5,742 nt of DNA from Lentimicrobiaceae bacterium (GTDB taxonomy: Bacteria > Bacteroidota > Bacteroidia > Bacteroidales > JAGONC01). Below are positions 1 to 5,742 of the stretch, one piece after another. Numbering within the stretch: the first letter of the stretch is position 1; each line of letters starts with the position of its first letter. The notes beneath the pieces were generated by a model. That model ran no database searches, had not been told where the DNA came from, and saw only the letters and a program-made list of their open reading frames with translations. Location of the stretch: NCBI GenBank assembly GCA_030621075.1, contig JAUXII010000081.1:1-5742 (forward strand), read 5' to 3'. The position numbers were made by a program, and so were the translations under genes.

Positions 1-26
1 GCAAAAAATGAAGTTTTTGGAAGTGC

Positions 27-61
27 AAATTTAGCGAATTATTCATTATCAAGCTAAATTT
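27..61. repeat. Perfect 9-bp inverted repeat, 17-nt loop
   Basis: The arm AAATTTAGC at 27-35 is exactly matched by its reverse complement GCTAAATTT at 53-61, with a 17-nt AT-rich spacer. The + side is followed by a T-containing but not T-rich stretch (TTTAATTA), so it could be a weak terminator for a gene entering from the left. The low GC content of the stem argues against a strong one. The right arm also contains the palindrome TAAATTTA (55-62), which resembles a Bacteroidota -7 element on either strand. Function is unknown. Confidence 0.5.
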
Positions 62-96
62 AATTACAACCAACTGACTACCAATCGTTTAAACAG

Positions 97-124
97 TTAA
101 TCATTAAGGATAACAAATGATTAA
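97..124. repeat. Perfect 9-bp inverted repeat, 10-nt spacer
   Basis: TTAATCATT at 97-105 is exactly matched by AATGATTAA at 116-124, with a 10-nt spacer. The centres of the arms are 19 bp apart, close to two helical turns, which suits a dimeric DNA-binding protein better than an RNA hairpin because the stem has only one GC pair. No T-tract follows it. In so AT-rich a region a chance match is quite possible. Confidence 0.45.
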
Positions 125-174
125 TAAGCTATTTACTCTAACCACCTTATTTTCTGGGAGTTAAAGTATTTTAA

Positions 175-210
175 GAACTTTTTTATTAAGAAAATGGAAC
201 TTTTTATTAA
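175..210. repeat. Near-perfect direct repeat just upstream of the MraZ operator
   Basis: GAAC, a T-run and ATTAA occur at 175-189 (six T) and again at 197-210 (five T), so the copies differ only by one T. Copy starts are 22 bp apart, about two helical turns, and the second copy ends two bases before the first GTGG repeat unit. It could be an upstream T-rich promoter element, a binding site for another regulator, or a local duplication. Confidence 0.5.
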
Positions 211-211
211 C

Positions 212-241
212 AAAGTGGTAAAATGTGGTAAAATGTGGTAA
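212..241 (+). promoter_or_regulatory. Putative MraZ operator: three GTGG repeats at 10-bp spacing
   Basis: Three tandem 10-bp units run as AAAGTGGTAA, AATGTGGTAA, AATGTGGTAA, placing GTGG at 215-218, 225-228 and 235-238. The exact one-turn period puts the three cores on the same face of the helix. MraZ of other bacteria is known to bind short G-containing direct repeats of this period just upstream of its own gene (TGGGN units in Escherichia coli, AAAGTG-like units in Mollicutes). The position, 38 bp before the mraZ start and immediately ahead of the candidate -7 element, fits autorepression by blocking RNA polymerase. That MraZ binds here is inferred from family knowledge. Confidence 0.8.
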
Positions 242-250
242 AATATTTAT

Positions 251-258
251 TATATTTA
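251..258 (+). promoter_or_regulatory. Candidate Bacteroidota -7 promoter element for the operon
   Basis: TATATTTA matches TAnnTTTG, the -7 consensus of the Bacteroidota housekeeping sigma factor, except in the last base. Transcription would begin near 263-266 and leave an A-rich leader of about 13-16 nt before the mraZ ATG. The -33 position falls inside the GTGG repeats, where no clean TTG is present; the nearest candidate is TGTGG around 224-228. Overlap of the -33 region with the operator would explain repression. This is a consensus match only. Confidence 0.5.
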
Positions 259-278
259 CGCCTTCAAACAAAAAAATT

Positions 279-740
279 ATGGCCAACCTTCTCGGTGAAT
301 ATGAATGTAAGATAGATGCCAAGGGTAGAATTATGGTACCAGCATCACTGAAGAAGCAGGTTCCTCCTGAGGCAGAGGAGAGGTTTGTCATTAACCGTGG
401 GTTTGAAAAATGTTTGGTGTTGTATCCAATGAATGAGTGGCGAGACATAAGTGAGGAGATTAACAAACTCAATCTTTATGTTAAAAAGAACCGTGATTTT
501 GTGAGATACTTTCAAAGAGGTGCTACCGAATTGCACCTGGATGGAAATAACCGGTTGTTGCTTCCCAAAAACCTGTTAGGGTATGCAGATATCAGCAAGA
601 CGATCGTGTTGTTTGCTTATTCGAACAGGATCGAGGTATGGGATAAAGAAACATACATCAACCTGTTAACCGACGAACCAGAAGATTTTTCAACACTGGC
701 TGAAGATGTAATGGGAAATATTGACACACAGGATCAGTAA
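279..740 (+). CDS. mraZ: Transcriptional regulator MraZ
   Basis: MraZ is the DNA-binding regulator at the head of dcw clusters; it forms rings and typically represses its own operon. The 153-residue product has the usual length and two AbrB-like half-domains: the first with D-A-K-G-R at 13-17 followed by IMVPASLK, the second with FQRGATELHLD at 78-88 leading to D-G-N-N-R at 88-92 and LLLPKNLL. The second copy has Asn where the DxxGR motif normally has Gly. I chose the ATG at 279 because the protein then opens with the conserved LLGEY-x-CKIDAKGR segment. An in-frame ATG at 225 lies within the GTGG repeats and would add 18 unrelated residues upstream of the likely transcription start. No Shine-Dalgarno sequence is seen; the leader is A-rich. 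The stop is 5 nt before rsmH. Confidence 0.95.
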   Translation: MANLLGEYECKIDAKGRIMVPASLKKQVPPEAEERFVINRGFEKCLVLYPMNEWRDISEEINKLNLYVKKNRDFVRYFQRGATELHLDGNNRLLLPKNLLGYADISKTIVLFAYSNRIEVWDKETYINLLTDEPEDFSTLAEDVMGNIDTQDQ

Positions 741-745
741 AAATA

Positions 746-1642
746 ATGAATTACCACACACCTGTTCTTCTTAAAGAAAGCATTGATGGGCTTTCCATAA
801 AACCTGACGGCCGTTATGTTGATCTCACCTATGGTGGTGGCGGGCATTCCAGAGAGATACTTAAAAAACTAAAAAACGGTAAGCTTATAGCATTTGATCA
901 GGATCAGGATGCCCTTCCTAACAGAATTGAGGATAACCGGCTGCTTCTTCTAAATCACAACTTCAGATACCTGAAAAACTTCCTTTCCTATTACGGTGAG
1001 TTACCAGTTGATGGCATCCTGGCTGACCTGGGTGTTTCTTCATATCAAATTGACTGCCCTGAAAGAGGGTTCTCAACACGGAATGGGAAATATCTCGACA
1101 TGCGGATGAATAAGGAAAAAGAACTAACTGCCCAGGTTGTCGTAAATCAGTATCCGGCTGATAAATTATCCAGCATATTTTCAACATACGGTGAAATAAA
1201 AAATGCCAGAAGATTAACAGAGGCTATTGTAAAGGAACGTAACATCAGGCTTATAGAAACGATTGACCATTTCAAAAAAGCAATAATCAAATGTGCACCA
1301 AAAGAAAAAGAAAATAAATATTTCGCCCGGGTCTTCCAGGCCTTACGCATTGAAGTTAATCAGGAGTTAGCTTCACTGAAAGATATGTTAAACCAAACTA
1401 TTCAGGTACTTAAACCCGGAGGACGGATTGTTGTCATCTCTTATCACTCTTTGGAAGACCGTCTGGTAAAAAATTTCTTCAGGTCCGGCAATTTTGAAGG
1501 AGTTATCGAGAAAAATTTTTTTGGCAAAGCATTGGTTGACCTGCGGGTAATAAGTAAAAAGCCCATTACTCCTTCCAAAAATGAAATAATAAATAATCCA
1601 CGTGCCAGAAGTGCCAAAATGCGAATTGCTGAAAAAATATAA
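746..1642 (+). CDS. rsmH: 16S rRNA (cytosine(1402)-N(4))-methyltransferase RsmH (MraW)
   Basis: RsmH transfers a methyl group from S-adenosylmethionine to N4 of C1402 in 16S rRNA, in the decoding centre of the small ribosomal subunit. The 298-residue product is typical in length. Family motifs appear in order: HTPVLL at 4-9, the SAM-binding glycine loop DLTYGGGGHS at 26-35, the acidic DQD at 51-53, DLGVSS at 94-99, GFS at 108-110, DMRM at 118-121, RVFQALRIEVN at 195-205, PGGR at 224-227, SYHSLEDR at 232-239 and NPRARSAKMR at 284-293. The segment at about 105-215 corresponds to the substrate-binding helical insertion of the family. The gene starts 5 nt after mraZ and ends 1 nt before the ftsL-like gene, so translational coupling is likely. 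Nothing suggests damage. Confidence 0.97.
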   Translation: MNYHTPVLLKESIDGLSIKPDGRYVDLTYGGGGHSREILKKLKNGKLIAFDQDQDALPNRIEDNRLLLLNHNFRYLKNFLSYYGELPVDGILADLGVSSYQIDCPERGFSTRNGKYLDMRMNKEKELTAQVVVNQYPADKLSSIFSTYGEIKNARRLTEAIVKERNIRLIETIDHFKKAIIKCAPKEKENKYFARVFQALRIEVNQELASLKDMLNQTIQVLKPGGRIVVISYHSLEDRLVKNFFRSGNFEGVIEKNFFGKALVDLRVISKKPITPSKNEIINNPRARSAKMRIAEKI

Positions 1643-1643
1643 G

Positions 1644-2027
1644 ATGGCTACGAAAAAAAACAGATACAAAACTAAAAAGCAATCTCAAGTGGGAAAGAAA
1701 CCTTCTTCAGATCAACAATTAATAAAAACGGTTCAATCAATTTTTGATGGTTCATTTCTCACAAGAAAAACGGCTATCAGCCTATTACCATTCCTTCTTT
1801 ATCTCACGTTGCTTGCCATCATTTACATAGCTAACTCCTATGAAGCTGAAAGGATCATTATTGAAAGCGACCGCATAAAGAAGGAATTAAAAGAGTTAAG
1901 GTACGAATTTATTACTACAGAAACAGAACTAACATCAATTAGCAAACAATCAGAGGTGGCAAAAAGGTTATATCCAACAGGCATCAAAGAATCAACTACA
2001 CCTCCACGCAAAATATTAGCTGACTAA
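1644..2027 (+). CDS. ftsL: FtsL-like cell division protein
   Basis: FtsL is a small bitopic membrane protein which, with FtsB and FtsQ, activates the septal synthase FtsW-FtsI. The 127-residue product shows the expected layout: a Lys-rich cytoplasmic tail (1-43), one hydrophobic segment at about 44-63 (ISLLPFLLYLTLLAIIYIA), then a periplasmic charged helix at about 66-103 with heptad-like spacing that should form a coiled coil, and a short tail. The identification rests on this topology and on its place between rsmH and ftsI, because FtsL sequences diverge strongly; it fits the FtsL-like family annotated in Bacteroidota. I chose the ATG at 1644, one base after the rsmH stop, over an in-frame ATG at 1602 that lies inside rsmH. 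An A8 run (1653-1660) sits just after the start codon. The lysine-rich tail keeps the protein oriented N-in. Confidence 0.85.
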   Translation: MATKKNRYKTKKQSQVGKKPSSDQQLIKTVQSIFDGSFLTRKTAISLLPFLLYLTLLAIIYIANSYEAERIIIESDRIKKELKELRYEFITTETELTSISKQSEVAKRLYPTGIKESTTPPRKILAD

Positions 2028-2049
2028 AAATAAATAAGAATTAACAATT

Positions 2050-4170
2050 GTGAGTGCAAAAAATATTAAGAAAGACATTCTCTGGAGAGTTTACCTGGTT
2101 TACCTGTGTATGTTGGCCTTTGCTTTCATCATAATTGGGAAAGCAGTCTTTATTCTGGTTTATGAGGGTGATGAATGGAAATCTTTTGCTCATGAACAAA
2201 GGGTCAAGTACGAACAGGTTAAAGCTGTTCGCGGGAATATTTTTGCAAGCGACGGAAGTTTAATTGCTACCTCGATTCCACTTTTCGACATCAGGATGGA
2301 TGCCGCAACACCTCACCTCTCTGATAAAATTTTTTATAACAATATTGACTCTCTGGCCTACAGGCTATCACATCTATTCAAAGATAGATCTCAAAAAAAA
2401 TACAAACAAATTATTACGCAGGCACGAACCAAAACGGATCGCTATTTCCTTATAAAGCGTGGGGTCACTTACAGCGAACTTAATGCTTTAAAGCACTTCC
2501 CTATTTTCAAGTTGGGTAAATACAAAGGTGGTTTGATCATTATCCCACGAACAAAACGTGAAATGCCATTTAGCCTACTGGCAGCCAGGACTATCGGTTA
2601 TGAATCTCAAAATGCGAACGCTTATGTTGGCCTGGAAGGAGCGTATAGCGATTACTTAAGAGGTACCGGGGGTATGCAGCTTGTCAGGAAGATGGCTCAG
2701 GGGGTTTGGGCTCCTGTGAATGAAAAATTTGAGATTGAACCTCAGAATGGTTGTGATATTATCACCACAATCGATATGAACATTCAGGATGTTGCCGAGA
2801 ATGCTTTACTAAAACAATTGCAAAAACATGATGCACACCATGGCTGTGCCATTCTAATGGAAGTTGAAACCGGTCATATCAAGGCTATTGCTAACCTGAA
2901 AAAAACCAACGACGGTACTTACGAAGAAATTTACAATTATGCTGTTGGTGAAAGTTCAGAGCCCGGATCAACATTCAAACTGATTTCAATGATGGCCGCA
3001 TTGGAGGATGGGCTCATCGATCTTAATGATTCGATTTATACCGGTGATGGCTGGAGAGTCTATTATGGTCGAACCATGAGAGATTCTCACAAAATCGGCG
3101 ATGGAAACATTACGATGAAAACCGCTTTTGAGCACTCGTCAAATGTAGGCATCTCCTGGATTATTGAAAATGCTTACAAAAACAACCCGGAAAAATTCTG
3201 CGAAAGGCTATATAGTTTCGGCATACAAAACACACTGGGGATAGAAATACAAGGGGAAGGTAAACCTGACATTAAAACTCCGGATCATCCTTCGTGGTCA
3301 AAGCTTTCCCTTCCATGGATGGCCACAGGATATGAAGTTGCCCTTACTCCCCTTCAATTACTAACTTTCTACAATGCCGTTGCAAATAACGGTATAATGG
3401 TTAAACCAATGCTTGTGACAAAGATCATGAGGTCGGGAGTTCTTGTAAAAACATTTAAAACAAAAATTATTGATAAATCCATCTGTTCAAACAAAACCAT
3501 CGAGAAGGCAAAAGAATTGCTCGAAGGCGTTGTTGAACAAGGCACTGCTAAAAATTTAAGAAACCCAATTTACAAAATTGCCGGAAAAACAGGAACAGCA
3601 CAATTAGCCAATAAAAATGAGGGGTACAATAAAACAGATTACAAAGCTTCATTCGTCGGGTATTTCCCTGCTGACAATCCAAAATACTCATGCATTGTAG
3701 TTATTAACAGGCCATCAGAAGGCATATACTATGGAAGTCTGGTAGCTGGCCCGGTATTTAAAGAAATTGCTGACAAAGTATATGCAACACAGATGAATAT
3801 TTATCAGGAAGAAATCGTCCAATCCGACAAAAGAAGCCTGCCAAACATACAAACAGGGTATAAAGAAGATCTGCTCACAATTTATTCTTCGTTGGGATAT
3901 GATCTCGACACAAGTAATTCTGGGAAATTTTGCTGGGGAGAGGCGGTTCAAAAAGATAATGGGAAAATTGCATTTTGCGAACACACACCTCCCCACCAAT
4001 GTGTTCCGGATGTAGTTGGAATGGGAGCAAAAAATGCTGTGTATTTACTTGAAAATTTAGGATTACGAACAAAAATAAAAGGTTGTGGCCATGTTAAAAA
4101 ACAATCAATAAAACCCGGTAAAAAGATCAAAACCGGCGATGAAGTTACGTTGATATTAGCATCAAACTAA
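2050..4170 (+). CDS. ftsI: Septal peptidoglycan transpeptidase FtsI (PBP3-type) with PASTA domain
   Basis: This is the class B penicillin-binding protein that cross-links peptidoglycan at the division septum, in complex with FtsW. The 706-residue product has a short cytoplasmic start, one membrane anchor at about 13-37, a pedestal/dimerisation domain opening with RGNIFASDG at 61-69, and a transpeptidase domain at about 262-578. The catalytic motifs are complete: S307-TFK (active serine 307, Lys310), S363-S-N365 and K513-T-G515, with the conserved TGYEVALTPLQ at 426-436. A C-terminal PASTA repeat starts with VPDVVG at 652-657 and runs to about 704; this end is usual in Bacteroidota and absent from E. 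coli FtsI. The start is GTG: an in-frame TAA at 2035-2037 excludes an upstream ATG, and the next Met (21) lies inside the membrane segment. Four cysteines (628, 643, 651, 679) cluster around the linker and PASTA repeat. It could alternatively be named a SpoVD-like PBP, but the context supports FtsI. Confidence 0.95.
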   Translation: MSAKNIKKDILWRVYLVYLCMLAFAFIIIGKAVFILVYEGDEWKSFAHEQRVKYEQVKAVRGNIFASDGSLIATSIPLFDIRMDAATPHLSDKIFYNNIDSLAYRLSHLFKDRSQKKYKQIITQARTKTDRYFLIKRGVTYSELNALKHFPIFKLGKYKGGLIIIPRTKREMPFSLLAARTIGYESQNANAYVGLEGAYSDYLRGTGGMQLVRKMAQGVWAPVNEKFEIEPQNGCDIITTIDMNIQDVAENALLKQLQKHDAHHGCAILMEVETGHIKAIANLKKTNDGTYEEIYNYAVGESSEPGSTFKLISMMAALEDGLIDLNDSIYTGDGWRVYYGRTMRDSHKIGDGNITMKTAFEHSSNVGISWIIENAYKNNPEKFCERLYSFGIQNTLGIEIQGEGKPDIKTPDHPSWSKLSLPWMATGYEVALTPLQLLTFYNAVANNGIMVKPMLVTKIMRSGVLVKTFKTKIIDKSICSNKTIEKAKELLEGVVEQGTAKNLRNPIYKIAGKTGTAQLANKNEGYNKTDYKASFVGYFPADNPKYSCIVVINRPSEGIYYGSLVAGPVFKEIADKVYATQMNIYQEEIVQSDKRSLPNIQTGYKEDLLTIYSSLGYDLDTSNSGKFCWGEAVQKDNGKIAFCEHTPPHQCVPDVVGMGAKNAVYLLENLGLRTKIKGCGHVKKQSIKPGKKIKTGDEVTLILASN

Positions 4171-4182
4171 TAGGTATTTATT

Positions 4183-5652
4183 TTGAAAAGAACGCTAACA
4201 GAGATATTGAGGAAAGTTGAGATAATTAATATTATCGGCAAAAAGAACATTCCGGTAACCCAAGTGTATTTTGATTCAAAAAACGTAACTCAGGGTAGTC
4301 TTTTCGTTGCTATCAAAGGCCTAAATTCTGATGGCCATAACTATATAAATGCAGCAGTTGAAGCAGGTGCACAAAGCATTGTATGTGAGCAAATTCCAGC
4401 TCACCGTTCAAGCAATATTACTTATATTCTGGTTGAAGACTCCTCTTTTGCACTTGGAATCATTTCATCAAATTACTATGACCATCCTTCAAGCAAAATA
4501 AAACTTATTGGGATAACCGGAACCAATGGAAAGACGACAGTTGCCACGTTACTTTTTAATCTTTTCAGAGGTCTTAACTATAATGCCGGACTGCTGTCGA
4601 CAATAAATAATAAAATAAACGACCAATTAATCCCTTCGACCCATACAACTCCTGATGTATTGCAAATCAACAGGTTGCTTGATCAGATGGTTAGAAGCAA
4701 TTGTTTCATTTGCTTCATGGAAGTCAGTTCGCATGCAATTGATCAGAAAAGAATAGAAGGTTTAGAGTTTGACGGTGCAATATTCACAAATATCAGTCAT
4801 GAACATCTCGACTATCATAAATCATTTAATTCATATATATCCGCAAAAAAAAGTTTTTTTGACCATTTACCTTTCACTGCTTTTGCATTAACCAACGCAG
4901 ATGATAAGAATGGAAGCGTGATGCTCCAGAATACCCTGGCTAAAAAGTACACTTACAGTCTAAGGTCAATGGCTGACTTCAGATGCAAAGTCATCGAGAA
5001 CAGCCTGGAAGGCATGCAACTTTTCATTGATGGAGACAATGTTTGGGTTCAACTTGCAGGTACATTCAACGCATACAATCTTTTAGCAACCTATGCCACA
5101 GCAAGTCTGCTCGGTGAAGACAAAGAGAAAGTACTTCCCTCTCTCAGTGCTTTAAAAACGGTGGATGGAAGATTTGAAATAATAAAAAGCAACAACAACA
5201 TATCTGCTATTGTAGATTATGCGCACACACCTGATGCCTTATACAATGTGTTAATAACTATTATCTCGCTAAAACCATCTCAGGCAAAGGTAATAACTGT
5301 AGTTGGTGCAGGAGGAGACAGAGATATAACCAAACGGCCATTGATGGGAATAATAGCTTGCGACTACAGCGACAAAGTTATTCTGACTTCTGATAACCCC
5401 AGATCAGAATCACCCTCCACAATCATTGAAGGAATGATAAAAGGGGTTGATGAAGTAAACCAAATGAAAATTTTAAAAATCATCGACAGAAAGGAGGCCA
5501 TTAAAACAGCCTGTGCACTGGCTAATCCTGGCGATATTATTCTGATAGCCGGAAAGGGCCATGAGACATATCAGGAAATCAAGGGGGTAAGGTATCCGTT
5601 CGATGATAAGGAAATTGTAAAAACAGTGCTGTCATCAAATAAACTAACATAA
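4183..5652 (+). CDS. murE: UDP-MurNAc-L-Ala-D-Glu:meso-diaminopimelate ligase MurE
   Basis: MurE is the cytoplasmic ATP-dependent ligase that adds the third amino acid to the peptidoglycan stem peptide. The 489-residue product has all three Mur ligase domains. Visible motifs are the P-loop GITGTNGKTT at 110-119, the UDP-MurNAc-binding STHTTPD at 152-158, EVSSHA at 180-185, HEHLDYH at 206-212, the probable carbamylated lysine K222, VDYAHTPD at 344-351, GAGGDRD at 375-381, DNPR at 404-407 and AGKGHETYQ at 456-464. DNPR is the known signature for meso-diaminopimelate rather than lysine, so the wall should be of the DAP type. The first in-frame start is TTG at 4183; an in-frame TAG at 4171-4173 blocks any earlier ATG, and the N-terminus then aligns with the family pattern. 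AGG at 4172-4174 is a weak ribosome-binding candidate. The gene follows ftsI by 12 nt and precedes mraY by 8 nt. Confidence 0.96.
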   Translation: MKRTLTEILRKVEIINIIGKKNIPVTQVYFDSKNVTQGSLFVAIKGLNSDGHNYINAAVEAGAQSIVCEQIPAHRSSNITYILVEDSSFALGIISSNYYDHPSSKIKLIGITGTNGKTTVATLLFNLFRGLNYNAGLLSTINNKINDQLIPSTHTTPDVLQINRLLDQMVRSNCFICFMEVSSHAIDQKRIEGLEFDGAIFTNISHEHLDYHKSFNSYISAKKSFFDHLPFTAFALTNADDKNGSVMLQNTLAKKYTYSLRSMADFRCKVIENSLEGMQLFIDGDNVWVQLAGTFNAYNLLATYATASLLGEDKEKVLPSLSALKTVDGRFEIIKSNNNISAIVDYAHTPDALYNVLITIISLKPSQAKVITVVGAGGDRDITKRPLMGIIACDYSDKVILTSDNPRSESPSTIIEGMIKGVDEVNQMKILKIIDRKEAIKTACALANPGDIILIAGKGHETYQEIKGVRYPFDDKEIVKTVLSSNKLT

Positions 5653-5660
5653 TTACCAAA

Positions 5661-5742
5661 ATGTTTTATTATCTATTTAAATATTTAGAAGAGGCTTTTA
5701 ACTTTCCCGGTGCCGGGCTATTTGAATACATTTCATTCCGGG
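5661..5742 (+). CDS. mraY: MraY, phospho-N-acetylmuramoyl-pentapeptide transferase (partial, N-terminus only)
   Basis: MraY is the polytopic membrane enzyme that transfers phospho-MurNAc-pentapeptide to undecaprenyl phosphate, making lipid I. Only 27 codons and one base are in the window; the gene runs off the right edge. The visible start reads MFYYLFKYLEE, then FPGAGLFEYISFR, which matches the N-terminal pattern of MraY in Bacteroidota (a short aromatic opening, then an FPG-x-GLF-x-YISFR stretch). Its location 8 nt after murE supports the call and indicates that murF is not between them, unlike E. coli. No Shine-Dalgarno sequence is seen. Identification is from this short stretch and the conserved gene order. 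Confidence 0.85.
   Translation, partial: MFYYLFKYLEEAFNFPGAGLFEYISFR

Larger units (their letters stand above)
1..211. other. AT-rich intergenic region upstream of the dcw operon
   Basis: No convincing gene is seen here. The + strand reads open from the left edge for 18 codons and stops at a TAA at 55-57, which could be the tail of an upstream gene. The - strand has an ATG at 46-44 that stays open to the edge for 15 codons, which could be the start of a divergent gene. Both are too short to judge. The rest is strongly AT-rich and contains two inverted repeats and one direct repeat, listed separately. Confidence 0.6.

Noticed and set aside
225..278. Longer mraZ reading from an ATG at 225
   Set aside because: It would begin inside the GTGG operator and upstream of the candidate -7 element, and adds 18 residues with no resemblance to the conserved MraZ N-terminus.
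375..381. MurE residues 375-381 reading GAGGDRD instead of GCGGDRD
   Set aside because: These are protein coordinates (nucleotides 5305-5325). The Cys-to-Ala change is a tolerated variant in Mur ligases and all catalytic residues are intact, so I do not treat it as unusual.
1602..1643. Longer ftsL-like reading from an ATG at 1602 overlapping rsmH
   Set aside because: It overlaps the conserved NPRARSAKMR end of RsmH; the ATG at 1644 directly after the rsmH stop is a better start and gives a normal Lys-rich N-terminus.
161..1669. Several - strand open frames opposite mraZ and rsmH
   Set aside because: They lie antisense to well-supported conserved genes, show no recognisable domain and overlap one another, as expected of shadow frames.
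3715..4130. Three overlapping - strand open frames opposite the ftsI C-terminus
   Set aside because: They are antisense to the PASTA and linker region, with no recognisable motif and no plausible leader; their cysteine and phenylalanine richness mirrors the AT-rich coding strand.
1..5742. A previously undescribed biological system
   Set aside because: Every gene of the window belongs to a known family in its standard dcw order, intergenic space is minimal after 279, and no mobile, defence or RNA element was seen.

Overview
The window is the 5' part of a division and cell wall (dcw) cluster from a member of the Bacteroidota. All genes that can be supported lie on the + strand, in the order mraZ, rsmH (mraW), ftsL-like, ftsI (division transpeptidase with a C-terminal PASTA domain), murE and the first 27 codons of mraY. 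The phylum assignment rests on four things seen together: a diverged FtsL-like protein of the Bacteroidota type, a roughly 700-residue FtsI ending in one PASTA repeat, murE followed directly by mraY with no murF between them, and AT-rich leaders without clear Shine-Dalgarno sequences plus a TAnnTTT-type -7 element. I cannot name a genus.

Layout: positions 1-211 hold no convincing gene, but contain two perfect 9-bp inverted repeats and a near-perfect direct repeat. Positions 212-241 carry three GTGG-centred repeats at exact 10-bp spacing, the expected form of a MraZ operator, followed by a candidate -7 element (251-258) and mraZ (279-740). After that the genes are packed tightly: gaps are 5 nt (mraZ-rsmH), 1 nt (rsmH-ftsL), 22 nt (ftsL-ftsI), 12 nt (ftsI-murE) and 8 nt (murE-mraY). 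No internal terminator is visible, so this looks like one operon that continues past the right edge.

Working together: MraZ probably represses its own operon through the GTGG repeats. RsmH methylates 16S rRNA. FtsL and FtsI belong to the septal peptidoglycan synthase complex. MurE adds the third stem-peptide residue (its DNPR motif predicts meso-diaminopimelate), and MraY then moves the finished UDP-MurNAc-pentapeptide onto undecaprenyl phosphate at the membrane.

This is a conserved core region, and I found no evidence of a new biological system, mobile element, CRISPR array or RNA gene. The points most worth checking are the operator architecture, the unexplained repeats upstream of it, a cysteine-rich C-terminal region in FtsI, the non-ATG starts of ftsI and murE, and a homopolymer tract covering the catalytic lysine codon of murE.
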